Shown piece by piece: positions 1 through 5,510 of a stretch of DNA of 5,510 nt. Origin of the DNA: Solobacterium sp. Its GTDB lineage: Bacteria > Bacillota_I > Bacilli_A > Erysipelotrichales > Erysipelotrichaceae. Both the position numbers and the translations under genes were made by a program. The stretch lies in assembly GCA_017536845.1 (NCBI GenBank), contig JAFWCP010000086.1, forward strand, positions 1 through 5,510, given 5' to 3'. Each line of letters begins with the position of its first letter. The first letter of the stretch is position 1. The notes beneath the pieces were generated by a model, which was not told the DNA's origin, made no database searches, and worked only from the letters and a program-made list of their open reading frames with translations.

Positions 1-96
1 CGCTTCCCTAGCCGTAATGTGCCTGTCGGGGTGGGATTGCATGTAATCCAGAAGGATTTCCTTCTGTTTTGTCTTATATCCTTTTTCTTCGCTCAT
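1..96 (-). CDS. Fur-family transcriptional regulator, N-terminal fragment (runs off the left edge)
   Basis: Reading leftward from the ATG at 96-94 gives exactly 32 uninterrupted codons before the window ends. The peptide starts MSEEKGYKTKQKEILLDY and continues through a His-Pro-Asp-Arg-His-Ile-Thr-Ala stretch. Seen: this matches the start of the Fur/PerR/Zur winged helix, where a Tyr-Lys-Thr-Lys-Gln-(Arg/Lys) segment leads into the first DNA-binding helix, followed by a 'H-(I/F/V)-T-A' turn before the second helix. Known: Fur-family proteins are cytoplasmic metal- or peroxide-sensing repressors of about 120-150 residues. The metal-binding residues that would tell Fur, PerR and Zur apart lie outside the window, so no symbol is given. 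The ATG is the only usable start, because the frame upstream has a stop at 144-142 and no ATG, GTG or TTG in between. No Shine-Dalgarno lies at normal spacing. The gene begins 20 bases after the protease stop. The family call rests on a short fragment. Confidence 0.68.
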   Translation of the reverse strand, partial: MSEEKGYKTKQKEILLDYMQSHPDRHITAREA

Positions 97-102
97 ATGC
101 CT

Positions 103-108
103 ATTATA
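103..108 (-). promoter_or_regulatory. Candidate -10 box of the Fur-family gene, placed for a leaderless start
   Basis: The minus strand reads TATAAT, a perfect sigma-A -10 hexamer, ending six bases before the ATG at 96. Transcription normally starts about 6-7 bases after the hexamer, so the predicted mRNA would begin at or within a base of the start codon. No good -35 hexamer is found at 16-19 bases upstream (17-base spacing gives GGCATC), and there is no TGn extension. A TTGACC at 145-140 lies 31 bases away, too far to pair with it. The site may therefore be weak or need an activator. A chance TATAAT is possible. Confidence 0.45.
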
Positions 109-116
109 GCGCAGAA

Positions 117-3100
117 TCAGCGGCAGATGCCGGTGACCGGGTCAAATTCATAGCGGACGCCGTCAATGTACTGCTCCCCTTTCAACATGGCGCCGGTGAT
201 CAGGTCATAGTAATACGCACCGTTTTCGTTGAAGTACCAGCCCTTGACCATGTGCCCTTCACTGTCATACCTGACCCACTTGCCTTCCGAATCATGATCC
301 CCCTGGAAGACGTACGGCATCCAGACTTCCTTGTTCTTCGCCACTGCCCCGTCATACACGGCATCCAGCCAGTACCAGGCATTGGTTGCCGGGTCAAAGA
401 TTTCCCGGCCCCGGATGAAGCCGCCGTACTGCGTGTCCCTGACCCCGTACTGATCGTCATACGTGCCCTGGCGGACGCCGTTTTCATACCAGAACCCTTT
501 GTAAAACTCGATATGCAGCATCCGGAAGCGGACCTGCACCAGGGTATCCTTTTCCACCTTGAATTCATACTTTCCATGATTCAGGGATGCCGCCCTGCCG
601 TTGACGGTCAGGCTTTCCAGCTGGTAACCGTCCTGGGCTGCAAAGCGGATGGTTGCCTGATCCCCATGGCTGACGGTCTGATGGGCCGGTTCGGCTTTGC
701 CGCCGGCGGTTGTTTCAGCATCTACGGCATACTGCCGGCGGGTAAAGACAGCCTGGATCTCGGTATCCTGGCGCACCGTAAAGGCGAAGGAAAGCACCGG
801 CGTTTCCGCCTCGCCGTTGACCGTCAGGGCAGAAAGCTGCCAGCCTTCCTGCGGCGTGAATACAACGGTCTTTTCCTCGCCGTAATATGCGGAGGTGCTG
901 GCAAAGGAGGCTTTGCCCTGGCCCTGCGTATAAACACTGACGTGATAGACGATGCGGGCAAAGACCGCTTCAATGACCGCGTCCCTGCTCACGGACACGG
1001 TGCCGTTAACAACCGGTTGCCCATTGGCCGTCAGCGCCTGCAGCTCATAGCCAGGATCCGTCTGCACGCTGACATGCACGCTTTCCCCGGCCAGCACTTC
1101 CCTGCGGTCCACGCTCACCGTGCCGCCTTCTGTTTCTTTTACCGTAACGGCACAATACGGCCTGACATTGACGATGGCCTGGGCCGACAGGGTCTGGTAC
1201 TTTGCCTGCACGGTCAGCTGCGGGGCCTTTTCGTCCCGGCCGATCGTCAAAACGCCATGGCGGATGGCCGTTGCCGCTGAGGTTTTCCCCGTCAGCGACC
1301 AGCTGATCAGTTCAGGATCAACGGTTTCCTCCGCTTCATTGTATGCGGTAAAGGCCGTTTCGCTGCCGGCATCGGCCTGGCTTTCTTCCGGTGACAGACG
1401 CAGCACGGGAAGCTCTTCTTCCAGCGTCATGGCATATTTCTTTTCGAACCTTGTCGTATCGTGCAGGACGATCCGGAAGCTTCTGCCCGGCAGGTCGGTC
1501 ACATCAAAGACGCAGGCATGGCTGGCCCCGTGTTCCTCTTCATAGAAGGTCTGTCCCTGCAGTTCATTGCCGTTTTCATCCAGCAGGCCGACATGGGCCA
1601 GGCACATGTTGTCAGAAGCCGTAAACCGCAGCTGGCGGCTGCCGTCAGGAAGCACGACCAGCCTGGCGTCGGAAAGGGACGGCGGCGTGTTGTCGATGTA
1701 TACGGCAAAGGATGTCGATGTATTCTTCTGCGGATGGGCGGCATCAATGGCTGCGGTGATGACGACATCCAGCTTTGTCCCTTCCGGGATGACGCGGCCG
1801 TCCGCGTATGTCGGCCGCCAGCGCACTTCCTGCAGGAAGCGGTTTGACGGCGCGTAAAACTTTCTCTTCTGGCCCTCAAACACCTTATTATATATGGAAA
1901 CACCTTCCGTATTTCTGATGTCAATTTCATAGCGTTCAACGTTGCGGATAAAAGGCAGGCTGAGATAGTAAATACCGCTGTTCCGGCTGGTATTGGTCAC
2001 GGAGGAATTCGAAGCGATGCAGACCGCCTTTTCGGCTGTCGGGGTGGTCAGGGAATAGGCCGGGTCATACGGGTTCTGGCCGGCAATCGGACGCACGCCA
2101 TGGAAGGACTCGTTTTCAGCATCCTTCAGGCTCAGGGCGCTGACAATGCCGGTAACCCCGATCACCGCCCGGTCGGCATGGATGACCGTTTCATCCAGTG
2201 CCGGTGCCTTTGACCAGTCGCCGAAGAAAGACAGGAAAGGAATGCTCAGGGTGAAGTCAGGCGCCTTGCAGAAGACATAGCCTTCGACATAACTGCCGGC
2301 TTCAAAACCGCCCAGGTACGCCAGGGATTCCTGATCCAGGGCAAAGGTCGTATGGACCTGTGTCCTGCCTTCCGCACGCACGGAAACATCACCGCCGATG
2401 GCTCCTGAAAGCACGTGCGGTTTCAGGGCAAAACGGCCGTTTTCCGCTTCCTCGGCGGCAATATACACTTCAATTTCCATATCCACCGGGTCAGCCATCG
2501 CGTTCAGGGCAAAGTCAAAGGCATACTGCCCGTCGTTGACCTCTCCCAGTTCCAGCTTCGGCCTGCCCCCTTCAACATCCGCATAGACAATCGCCGCAAA
2601 GGCATTCTGCAGGCTGATCAGCCCGGCCCCCTGGGCCCGTACGGAGACGTAGCCGTCATCCTGACGGATCGGCTTTGCCGAGCCCATCAGCACCTTCTCG
2701 GCGGCATCCGGAAGGCCATATGTCTTTTCCAGATGGCTCGCCACGATGGCCAGGGCAGCCCCGGCATGCGGGGCCGCCATCGAAGTGCCTGACATGTCGC
2801 CGTACATGCCGCTGTTCAGGGCGGAATAGATATGTCCGCCCGGCGCGGTGAGCTCGGGCTTGAGGCAGAGGTCTTCACTTGGCCCGCGGGAAGAGAACCA
2901 GGAGATCATCCCGGCCGTTTCATTGGCAAAGACGCTTTTTTCCTCGATGGAAGTGATCCTTTTTTCCTTTGCGGCAAGCAGGTATTCCCCTTCTTCCTTT
3001 GTGATGACAATGCAGGGGATGGAAGCATCGTCAATCTCGATCGTAATCAGTCCCTCAAGATGGTTGTAGATGATGATGCCGGCCGCCCCCATTGCCGCAG

Positions 3101-4469
3101 CCGTCTGCTGTTTCTGGATGAACTGGTTGTTTTCCCGTGAGACAAGGACAACCTTGCCCTTCACATCCAGGCCTTCATAATCGCTTTCACTGCCGGTGCC
3201 CGGCACCACGACATAACCGACCGGCGCTTTCAGATGGATGAACCTTGTTTCTTCCTTACGGGCCGGATCGACAAAGCAGATGGCCTTTCCGCCCACCGTA
3301 AAGCAGTCGCTGACCGTCTGGCGGCTGTCAACGCCGGCAATGGCCAGGGAGGCCGGATAGACGGCCGGTGAAGAAACCGTCCCGTAAGATGGATTGGCGG
3401 TGGAAGGCAGCGAACCGTTGATGCCCTGATAGCCGACATACGACTCATTGCCGCAGGACACCGTCATCACAATGCCTTGTCTTGCTGTCAGGTCGACTGC
3501 CGTCATCAGCTCGTCATATTCCCCGTTGATGCCGGTCGTAAAGCCGCAGGGCTCGCCCAGGGACATGTTGACAACGTCAGGGTGCAGCAGCACCGCATCT
3601 TCCAGAGCAGCGATGATATCCGCCTCCCGGGCCGTTTCCCCGTCATTGGGGAAGACCTTGAAAAAGGCAATCTGGGCGTCTCTGGCAACGCCTTTGATTT
3701 CTTCATCATTGCCTGCGGCAATGCCGCTGACATGGGTGCCATGGTCAACCCCGCCCCGGACATCATCATCAGCACGGCTGTAGATGCCGAAGTTGCCGGC
3801 ATAGTCATAGGCAAAGGGTATCTTCAGGCTCTTGAACGTATTCCCTTCGGCATGCATGCCTTCAATCCTGACGGGTTCGGTAATGGCCGCAGAAGGCGGC
3901 ATCGTCGAAAAGGCGGGATGGTCGGTGTCCAGCCCGGCATCGATGATGCCGATGACCATGCCTTCCCCATACGCCCCGTCCACCGGTTCGATCAGGCTGT
4001 CCATGACATGGCCGATATCATCGGCGGTTTCCGGCAGGGCGTACTCCCTTGATACGGAGATATGGTCCACCGCGTCATTGCCTTCCAGCCATGCAATCAG
4101 CTCCTCATCCGCATCAACGGCAAACCCGTTGAGCAGGGTGGTATACGTATGGCGCACTTCGATCACGCTCTTTGGCGAAGTCCGGGCCGTTTCAGCCAGC
4201 AGGTCCTCCTGGACATCTTTCAAATACGCGGCATACGCCTCGCCTTCTGCGCTTTCCGGATCCATTCCGGCCGCCATCAGCGAAGGATCCCGCAGGACGA
4301 CGATGACCGAACGCGGCACATCCGCTTCTTCCTGATATTCATATTCTTCTCCGTCATCGGTTTCGATTTCGCGTATGATCAGGTCATGGCTTTCTTCTTC
4401 CTGGGCCTGAACAGGAAGAAAGGGAAGCATCAGGCCCAATGCCATCGCCAGTACGGGATATCGTTTCAT
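117..4469 (-). CDS. Secreted multidomain subtilisin-like serine protease (S8, C5a peptidase/lactocepin type) with PA insert, B-repeats and wall-binding-type tail
   Basis: This 1450-residue protein is built to leave the cell and cut proteins or peptides outside it. Parts in order: signal peptide 1-22 (Lys-Arg, hydrophobic core, VQA cleavage); acidic linker 24-50; inhibitor-I9-type propeptide about 52-142; S8 catalytic domain about 165-625 with Asp177 (IIDAGLD), His243 (DHGTHVSG), oxyanion Asn341 (SCGN) and Ser563 (GTSMAAPHAG); a PA insert about 395-515; a C5a-peptidase-type Fn3 domain about 635-760 ending GDWSKAPALD; a second Fn3/Ig-like region about 770-1015; an Ig-like domain about 1020-1103; three B-repeats 1105-1317; and a Gly/Trp/Tyr-rich tail 1318-1450. 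All catalytic residues are intact. There is no LPXTG motif or C-terminal membrane segment. The mature chain has 12 cysteines, many for a Firmicute exoprotein. The start at 4469 is preferred over the in-frame ATG at 4508 because GGAGGT lies 7 bases upstream, the signal peptide follows directly, and the 4508 ATG overlaps the promoter. Family and secretion are secure; the substrate is unknown. Confidence 0.95.
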   Translation of the reverse strand: MKRYPVLAMALGLMLPFLPVQAQEEESHDLIIREIETDDGEEYEYQEEADVPRSVIVVLRDPSLMAAGMDPESAEGEAYAAYLKDVQEDLLAETARTSPKSVIEVRHTYTTLLNGFAVDADEELIAWLEGNDAVDHISVSREYALPETADDIGHVMDSLIEPVDGAYGEGMVIGIIDAGLDTDHPAFSTMPPSAAITEPVRIEGMHAEGNTFKSLKIPFAYDYAGNFGIYSRADDDVRGGVDHGTHVSGIAAGNDEEIKGVARDAQIAFFKVFPNDGETAREADIIAALEDAVLLHPDVVNMSLGEPCGFTTGINGEYDELMTAVDLTARQGIVMTVSCGNESYVGYQGINGSLPSTANPSYGTVSSPAVYPASLAIAGVDSRQTVSDCFTVGGKAICFVDPARKEETRFIHLKAPVGYVVVPGTGSESDYEGLDVKGKVVLVSRENNQFIQKQQTAAAMGAAGIIIYNHLEGLITIEIDDASIPCIVITKEEGEYLLAAKEKRITSIEEKSVFANETAGMISWFSSRGPSEDLCLKPELTAPGGHIYSALNSGMYGDMSGTSMAAPHAGAALAIVASHLEKTYGLPDAAEKVLMGSAKPIRQDDGYVSVRAQGAGLISLQNAFAAIVYADVEGGRPKLELGEVNDGQYAFDFALNAMADPVDMEIEVYIAAEEAENGRFALKPHVLSGAIGGDVSVRAEGRTQVHTTFALDQESLAYLGGFEAGSYVEGYVFCKAPDFTLSIPFLSFFGDWSKAPALDETVIHADRAVIGVTGIVSALSLKDAENESFHGVRPIAGQNPYDPAYSLTTPTAEKAVCIASNSSVTNTSRNSGIYYLSLPFIRNVERYEIDIRNTEGVSIYNKVFEGQKRKFYAPSNRFLQEVRWRPTYADGRVIPEGTKLDVVITAAIDAAHPQKNTSTSFAVYIDNTPPSLSDARLVVLPDGSRQLRFTASDNMCLAHVGLLDENGNELQGQTFYEEEHGASHACVFDVTDLPGRSFRIVLHDTTRFEKKYAMTLEEELPVLRLSPEESQADAGSETAFTAYNEAEETVDPELISWSLTGKTSAATAIRHGVLTIGRDEKAPQLTVQAKYQTLSAQAIVNVRPYCAVTVKETEGGTVSVDRREVLAGESVHVSVQTDPGYELQALTANGQPVVNGTVSVSRDAVIEAVFARIVYHVSVYTQGQGKASFASTSAYYGEEKTVVFTPQEGWQLSALTVNGEAETPVLSFAFTVRQDTEIQAVFTRRQYAVDAETTAGGKAEPAHQTVSHGDQATIRFAAQDGYQLESLTVNGRAASLNHGKYEFKVEKDTLVQVRFRMLHIEFYKGFWYENGVRQGTYDDQYGVRDTQYGGFIRGREIFDPATNAWYWLDAVYDGAVAKNKEVWMPYVFQGDHDSEGKWVRYDSEGHMVKGWYFNENGAYYYDLITGAMLKGEQYIDGVRYEFDPVTGICR
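120..518 (-). other. C-terminal Gly/Trp/Tyr-rich domain of the protease, likely surface attachment
   Basis: Codons 1318-1450 encode an aromatic- and glycine-rich module. Short units recur, such as GFWYENG, NAWYWLDA, GKWVRYDSEGHMVKGWY, GAYYYDLITGAMLKG and GVRYEFDPVTG. Seen: these resemble the roughly 20-residue wall-binding (choline-binding-like) repeats, with W/Y-Y-x-x-x-x-G-x-M-x-x-G spacing, plus a leading GxWYENGVRQGT block. Known: tails of this style end many surface hydrolases of gut Firmicutes and Coriobacteria and hold proteins to wall polymers or teichoic-acid-like ligands. Inferred: this anchors the protease without sortase. The ligand cannot be read from the sequence, and the middle part (about 1333-1390) does not follow the short-repeat rhythm. 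Confidence 0.7.
519..1157 (-). repeat. Three tandem InlB-type B-repeat domains within the protease
   Basis: Three units of about 69-72 residues follow one another: 1105-1173 (bases 1157-951), 1174-1245 (950-735) and 1246-1317 (734-519). Each has the same skeleton: a starting Tyr/Val strand, a Gly-Gly or Gly-Gln-Gly turn, a 'G-(E/D)' turn, a 'GY/GW-(E/Q)-L-x-(A/S)-L-T-(A/V)-N-G' core, and a closing 'D-(A/T)-x-(I/V)-x-(A/V)-x-F' strand. Known: this is the divergent InlB B-repeat (beta-grasp) family, common as stalk domains in Firmicute surface proteins. The copies are well diverged at residue level, so they look like an old duplication. They probably act as a spacer between the catalytic head and the attachment tail. 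Confidence 0.85.
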
Positions 4470-4476
4470 TGTGGTT

Positions 4477-4482
4477 ACCTCC
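4477..4482 (-). promoter_or_regulatory. Strong Shine-Dalgarno site that fixes the protease start
   Basis: The minus strand reads GGAGGT, followed by a 7-base spacer (AACCACA) and then the ATG at 4469-4467. This is near-ideal complementarity and spacing for a Firmicute ribosome. No comparable site precedes the other in-frame ATG at 4508, so the protein starts MKRYPVLA, directly with a signal peptide. Confidence 0.92.
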
Positions 4483-4498
4483 AGAAAGATATGCAAGG

Positions 4499-4507
4499 AT
4501 TGTATCA
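4499..4507 (-). promoter_or_regulatory. Extended -10 promoter for the protease gene
   Basis: The minus strand reads TGATACAAT, a TGn extension followed by TACAAT (5 of 6 matches to TATAAT). No recognisable -35 hexamer sits 16-18 bases upstream, where the sequence is the T-tract and stem base of the glgB terminator. That is acceptable for an extended -10 promoter. Transcription would start near 4492, giving a leader of roughly 23 bases that carries GGAGGT. The upstream in-frame ATG (4508-4506) overlaps this element, so it would not be in the transcript. Confidence 0.6.
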
Positions 4508-4518
4508 TAGATTGCCGG

Positions 4519-4551
4519 AAAAAAGCCGTTCCCGGCGTCGGGTACGGCTTT
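4519..4551 (-). terminator. Intrinsic terminator of glgB
   Basis: Twelve bases past the glgB stop the minus strand folds as AAAGCCGT pairing with ACGGCTTT, then an A-A mismatch, then CCCG pairing with CGGG around an ACGC loop. The right arm runs into a tract of six T residues ending at 4519. A GC-rich stem with a U-tract directly after a stop codon is the standard rho-independent form. It separates glgB from the protease gene. In the opposite direction the six A residues make a poor mirror T-tract, so it acts mainly on the minus strand. Confidence 0.88.
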
Positions 4552-4563
4552 CCTCATTCAGAA

Positions 4564-5510
4564 TTATTTTTCGTCAAAGCGGAACACCGCGCAGCCGTAA
4601 GGCGGCAGCGGATATTCAATCCGGTACGGCAGCTTGTCGCACTCGCCCTTCTTGGCCGTAAATACAGTCTTCCGGTCAGTTTCCTTGCTGGGATGCACAA
4701 AGCCGTTCTGGTCAAAGATCAGCGTATATCTGCCCTTGTTGGGAACACCGACCACATAGTCGCTTCTCTCCATCGGCGTGAAGTTGACGACAAACAGCAG
4801 GTCCTTCTTGCCGGTGCCGTCCTTGCGGATGAAGGAGAAGATGCTGCGGGAGCTGTCATCGGCATTGACCCACTGGAACCCGTCATACGAATCATCCTTG
4901 GCATACATGGCCGGATACTTCCTGTACATATGGAGCAGGTCTCTGACAAAGTTCTGCAGGTTCTTGTTCAGCGGCCGGTCGCTTTCCTCCCAGGACAGCT
5001 GGACCTTTTCATCCCACTCATGGTCCTGGCCGAAGTCCTGGCCCATGAACAGCAGCTTCGTGCCAGCATGGCCGAACATGAACAGGTAGCCGCACTTCAG
5101 GTTGGCGTACGTGTCAGGTTCAAACCCCGGCATCTTGTTGATCATCGAACACTTCAGGTGGACGACCTCGTCATGGGAAAGCACCAGGATGTACTTTTCA
5201 CTTGTTGCATAGCTCATGCCGAACGTCATCTTGTTGTGGTTGTCCTTGCGGAAGTACGGATCCAGCTTCATGTAGTCCAGGAAGTCATGCATCCAGCCCA
5301 TGTTCCACTTGTAGATAAAGCCCAGGCCGTCGTCTTCCGGACGGGCGGTGATCTTCGGCCATGCCGTGGATTCTTCCGCAATGATGATCGTGCCGTCCTT
5401 GCGGCCTCTGATGACGGAATTCAGGTGCTTGAAGAATTCGATGTTGTCCAGATTGCCGTTGCCGCCGTATTTGTTCGGCACCCACTGGCCTTCCTTGCGG
5501 CCGTAGTCCA
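4564..5510 (-). CDS. glgB: 1,4-alpha-glucan (glycogen) branching enzyme, C-terminal 314 residues (5' end outside window)
   Basis: GlgB (GH13) cuts an alpha-1,4-glucan chain and re-attaches the piece through an alpha-1,6 bond, making branches in glycogen in the cytoplasm. The frame is open from the window edge, and the first full codons read DYGRKEGQWVPNKYGG, matching DYSRKEGEWIPN of E. coli GlgB. The conserved EEST motif is at fragment residues 45-48 (acid/base Glu45, codon 5376-5374). The SHDEVVH motif carries His112 and the transition-state Asp113. Spacing between these sites equals that in the E. coli enzyme, and the 314 residues match the expected remainder of a full-length protein (about 315), so nothing is missing at this end. 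The nucleophile Asp should lie about nine residues upstream, just beyond the window. A beta-sandwich alpha-amylase C-terminal domain starts near the NFTPMERSDY motif and ends PPYGCAVFRF. The TAA stop is at 4566-4564, followed by a terminator, so glgB ends its transcript. The GTG at 5481-5479 is internal, not a start. Confidence 0.96.
   Translation of the reverse strand, partial: DYGRKEGQWVPNKYGGNGNLDNIEFFKHLNSVIRGRKDGTIIIAEESTAWPKITARPEDDGLGFIYKWNMGWMHDFLDYMKLDPYFRKDNHNKMTFGMSYATSEKYILVLSHDEVVHLKCSMINKMPGFEPDTYANLKCGYLFMFGHAGTKLLFMGQDFGQDHEWDEKVQLSWEESDRPLNKNLQNFVRDLLHMYRKYPAMYAKDDSYDGFQWVNADDSSRSIFSFIRKDGTGKKDLLFVVNFTPMERSDYVVGVPNKGRYTLIFDQNGFVHPSKETDRKTVFTAKKGECDKLPYRIEYPLPPYGCAVFRFDEK

Noticed and set aside
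140..145. TTGACC as a -35 box for the Fur-family gene.
   Set aside because: It is 31 bases from the TATAAT, far beyond the 16-19 base range, and lies inside the protease coding sequence.
200..577. A 125-codon minus-strand frame inside the protease C-terminus.
   Set aside because: It is an out-of-frame shadow rich in Arg, Ser, Thr and Met with no fold-like pattern. The main frame gives the wall-binding-type domain.
519..1157. The B-repeat region as a recombination-prone DNA repeat.
   Set aside because: The three units match in protein pattern only. I see no long stretches of identical DNA between them, so recent slippage or recombination is not supported.
69..1280. A 403-codon open frame on the plus strand, antisense to the protease tail and overlapping the Fur-family start.
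   Set aside because: Its codons lie exactly opposite the protease codons, so its stops would need Leu TTA or CTA or Ser TCA codons in the protease, which this GC-leaning gene rarely uses. Its translation has no recognisable domain, whereas the opposite strand encodes clear repeats.
3477..4052. A 191-codon plus-strand open frame opposite the catalytic domain.
   Set aside because: It is in the same mirror register as the other antisense frames (also those at 1461-1847, 2415-2792, 2832-3140 and 4062-4661) and has the same codon-avoidance explanation. The opposite strand carries the intact catalytic residues.
4470..4563. Riboswitch, small RNA or metal-box operator in the glgB-protease gap.
   Set aside because: The 94 bases are fully used by the terminator, a short promoter and the ribosome site. 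The predicted leader of about 23 bases is too short for a riboswitch, and no convincing Fur or PerR palindrome is visible.
5479..5481. GTG as a possible start codon of a short 305-residue branching-enzyme-like protein.
   Set aside because: The frame stays open to the window edge, and the preceding residues DYGRKEGQW match the GlgB family, so this Val is internal.

Overview
The window is a gene-dense bacterial segment in which all three supportable genes lie on the minus strand. In transcription order (right to left) they are the 3' part of a glycogen branching enzyme gene (glgB), a very large secreted subtilisin-family protease, and the first 32 codons of a probable Fur-family metal or peroxide regulator. 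The host looks like a moderately GC-rich Firmicute. The reasons are a strong GGAGGT ribosome site, a C5a-peptidase/lactocepin-type multidomain subtilase with InlB-like B-repeats and a Gly/Trp/Tyr-rich wall-binding-type tail, and a GlgB of the Firmicute type. An Erysipelotrichaceae-like gut or oral bacterium fits best, but this is inferred from protein style and not from any search.

Layout: positions 5510-4564 hold the last 314 residues of GlgB, cut by the window edge. Its TAA stop is followed at once by an intrinsic terminator (4551-4519). An extended -10 promoter (4507-4499) sits only about 11 bases past the terminator's T-tract, then GGAGGT (4482-4477), then the protease start at 4469. The protease runs to 117 (1450 residues). 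Its order of parts is signal peptide, I9-type propeptide, S8 catalytic domain with a PA insert, Fn3-like and Ig-like stalk domains, three B-repeats, and a C-terminal wall-binding-type domain. The catalytic Asp, His, Asn and Ser are all present. Twenty bases after its stop, the Fur-family gene begins at 96, with a perfect TATAAT only six bases before the ATG and no usable Shine-Dalgarno site.

Functionally these look like three neighbours and not one pathway. GlgB is cytoplasmic glycogen metabolism, closed off by its own terminator. The protease is a self-contained secreted or wall-associated enzyme with its own promoter. The regulator may be read both from its own promoter, possibly as a leaderless mRNA, and by read-through from the protease gene, since no terminator separates them. 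I see no RNA gene, mobile element or CRISPR array. The only non-coding stretches are 97-116 and 4470-4563. Nothing here demands a new biological system. The most interesting points are the possible leaderless regulator and the protease's architecture and cysteine content.
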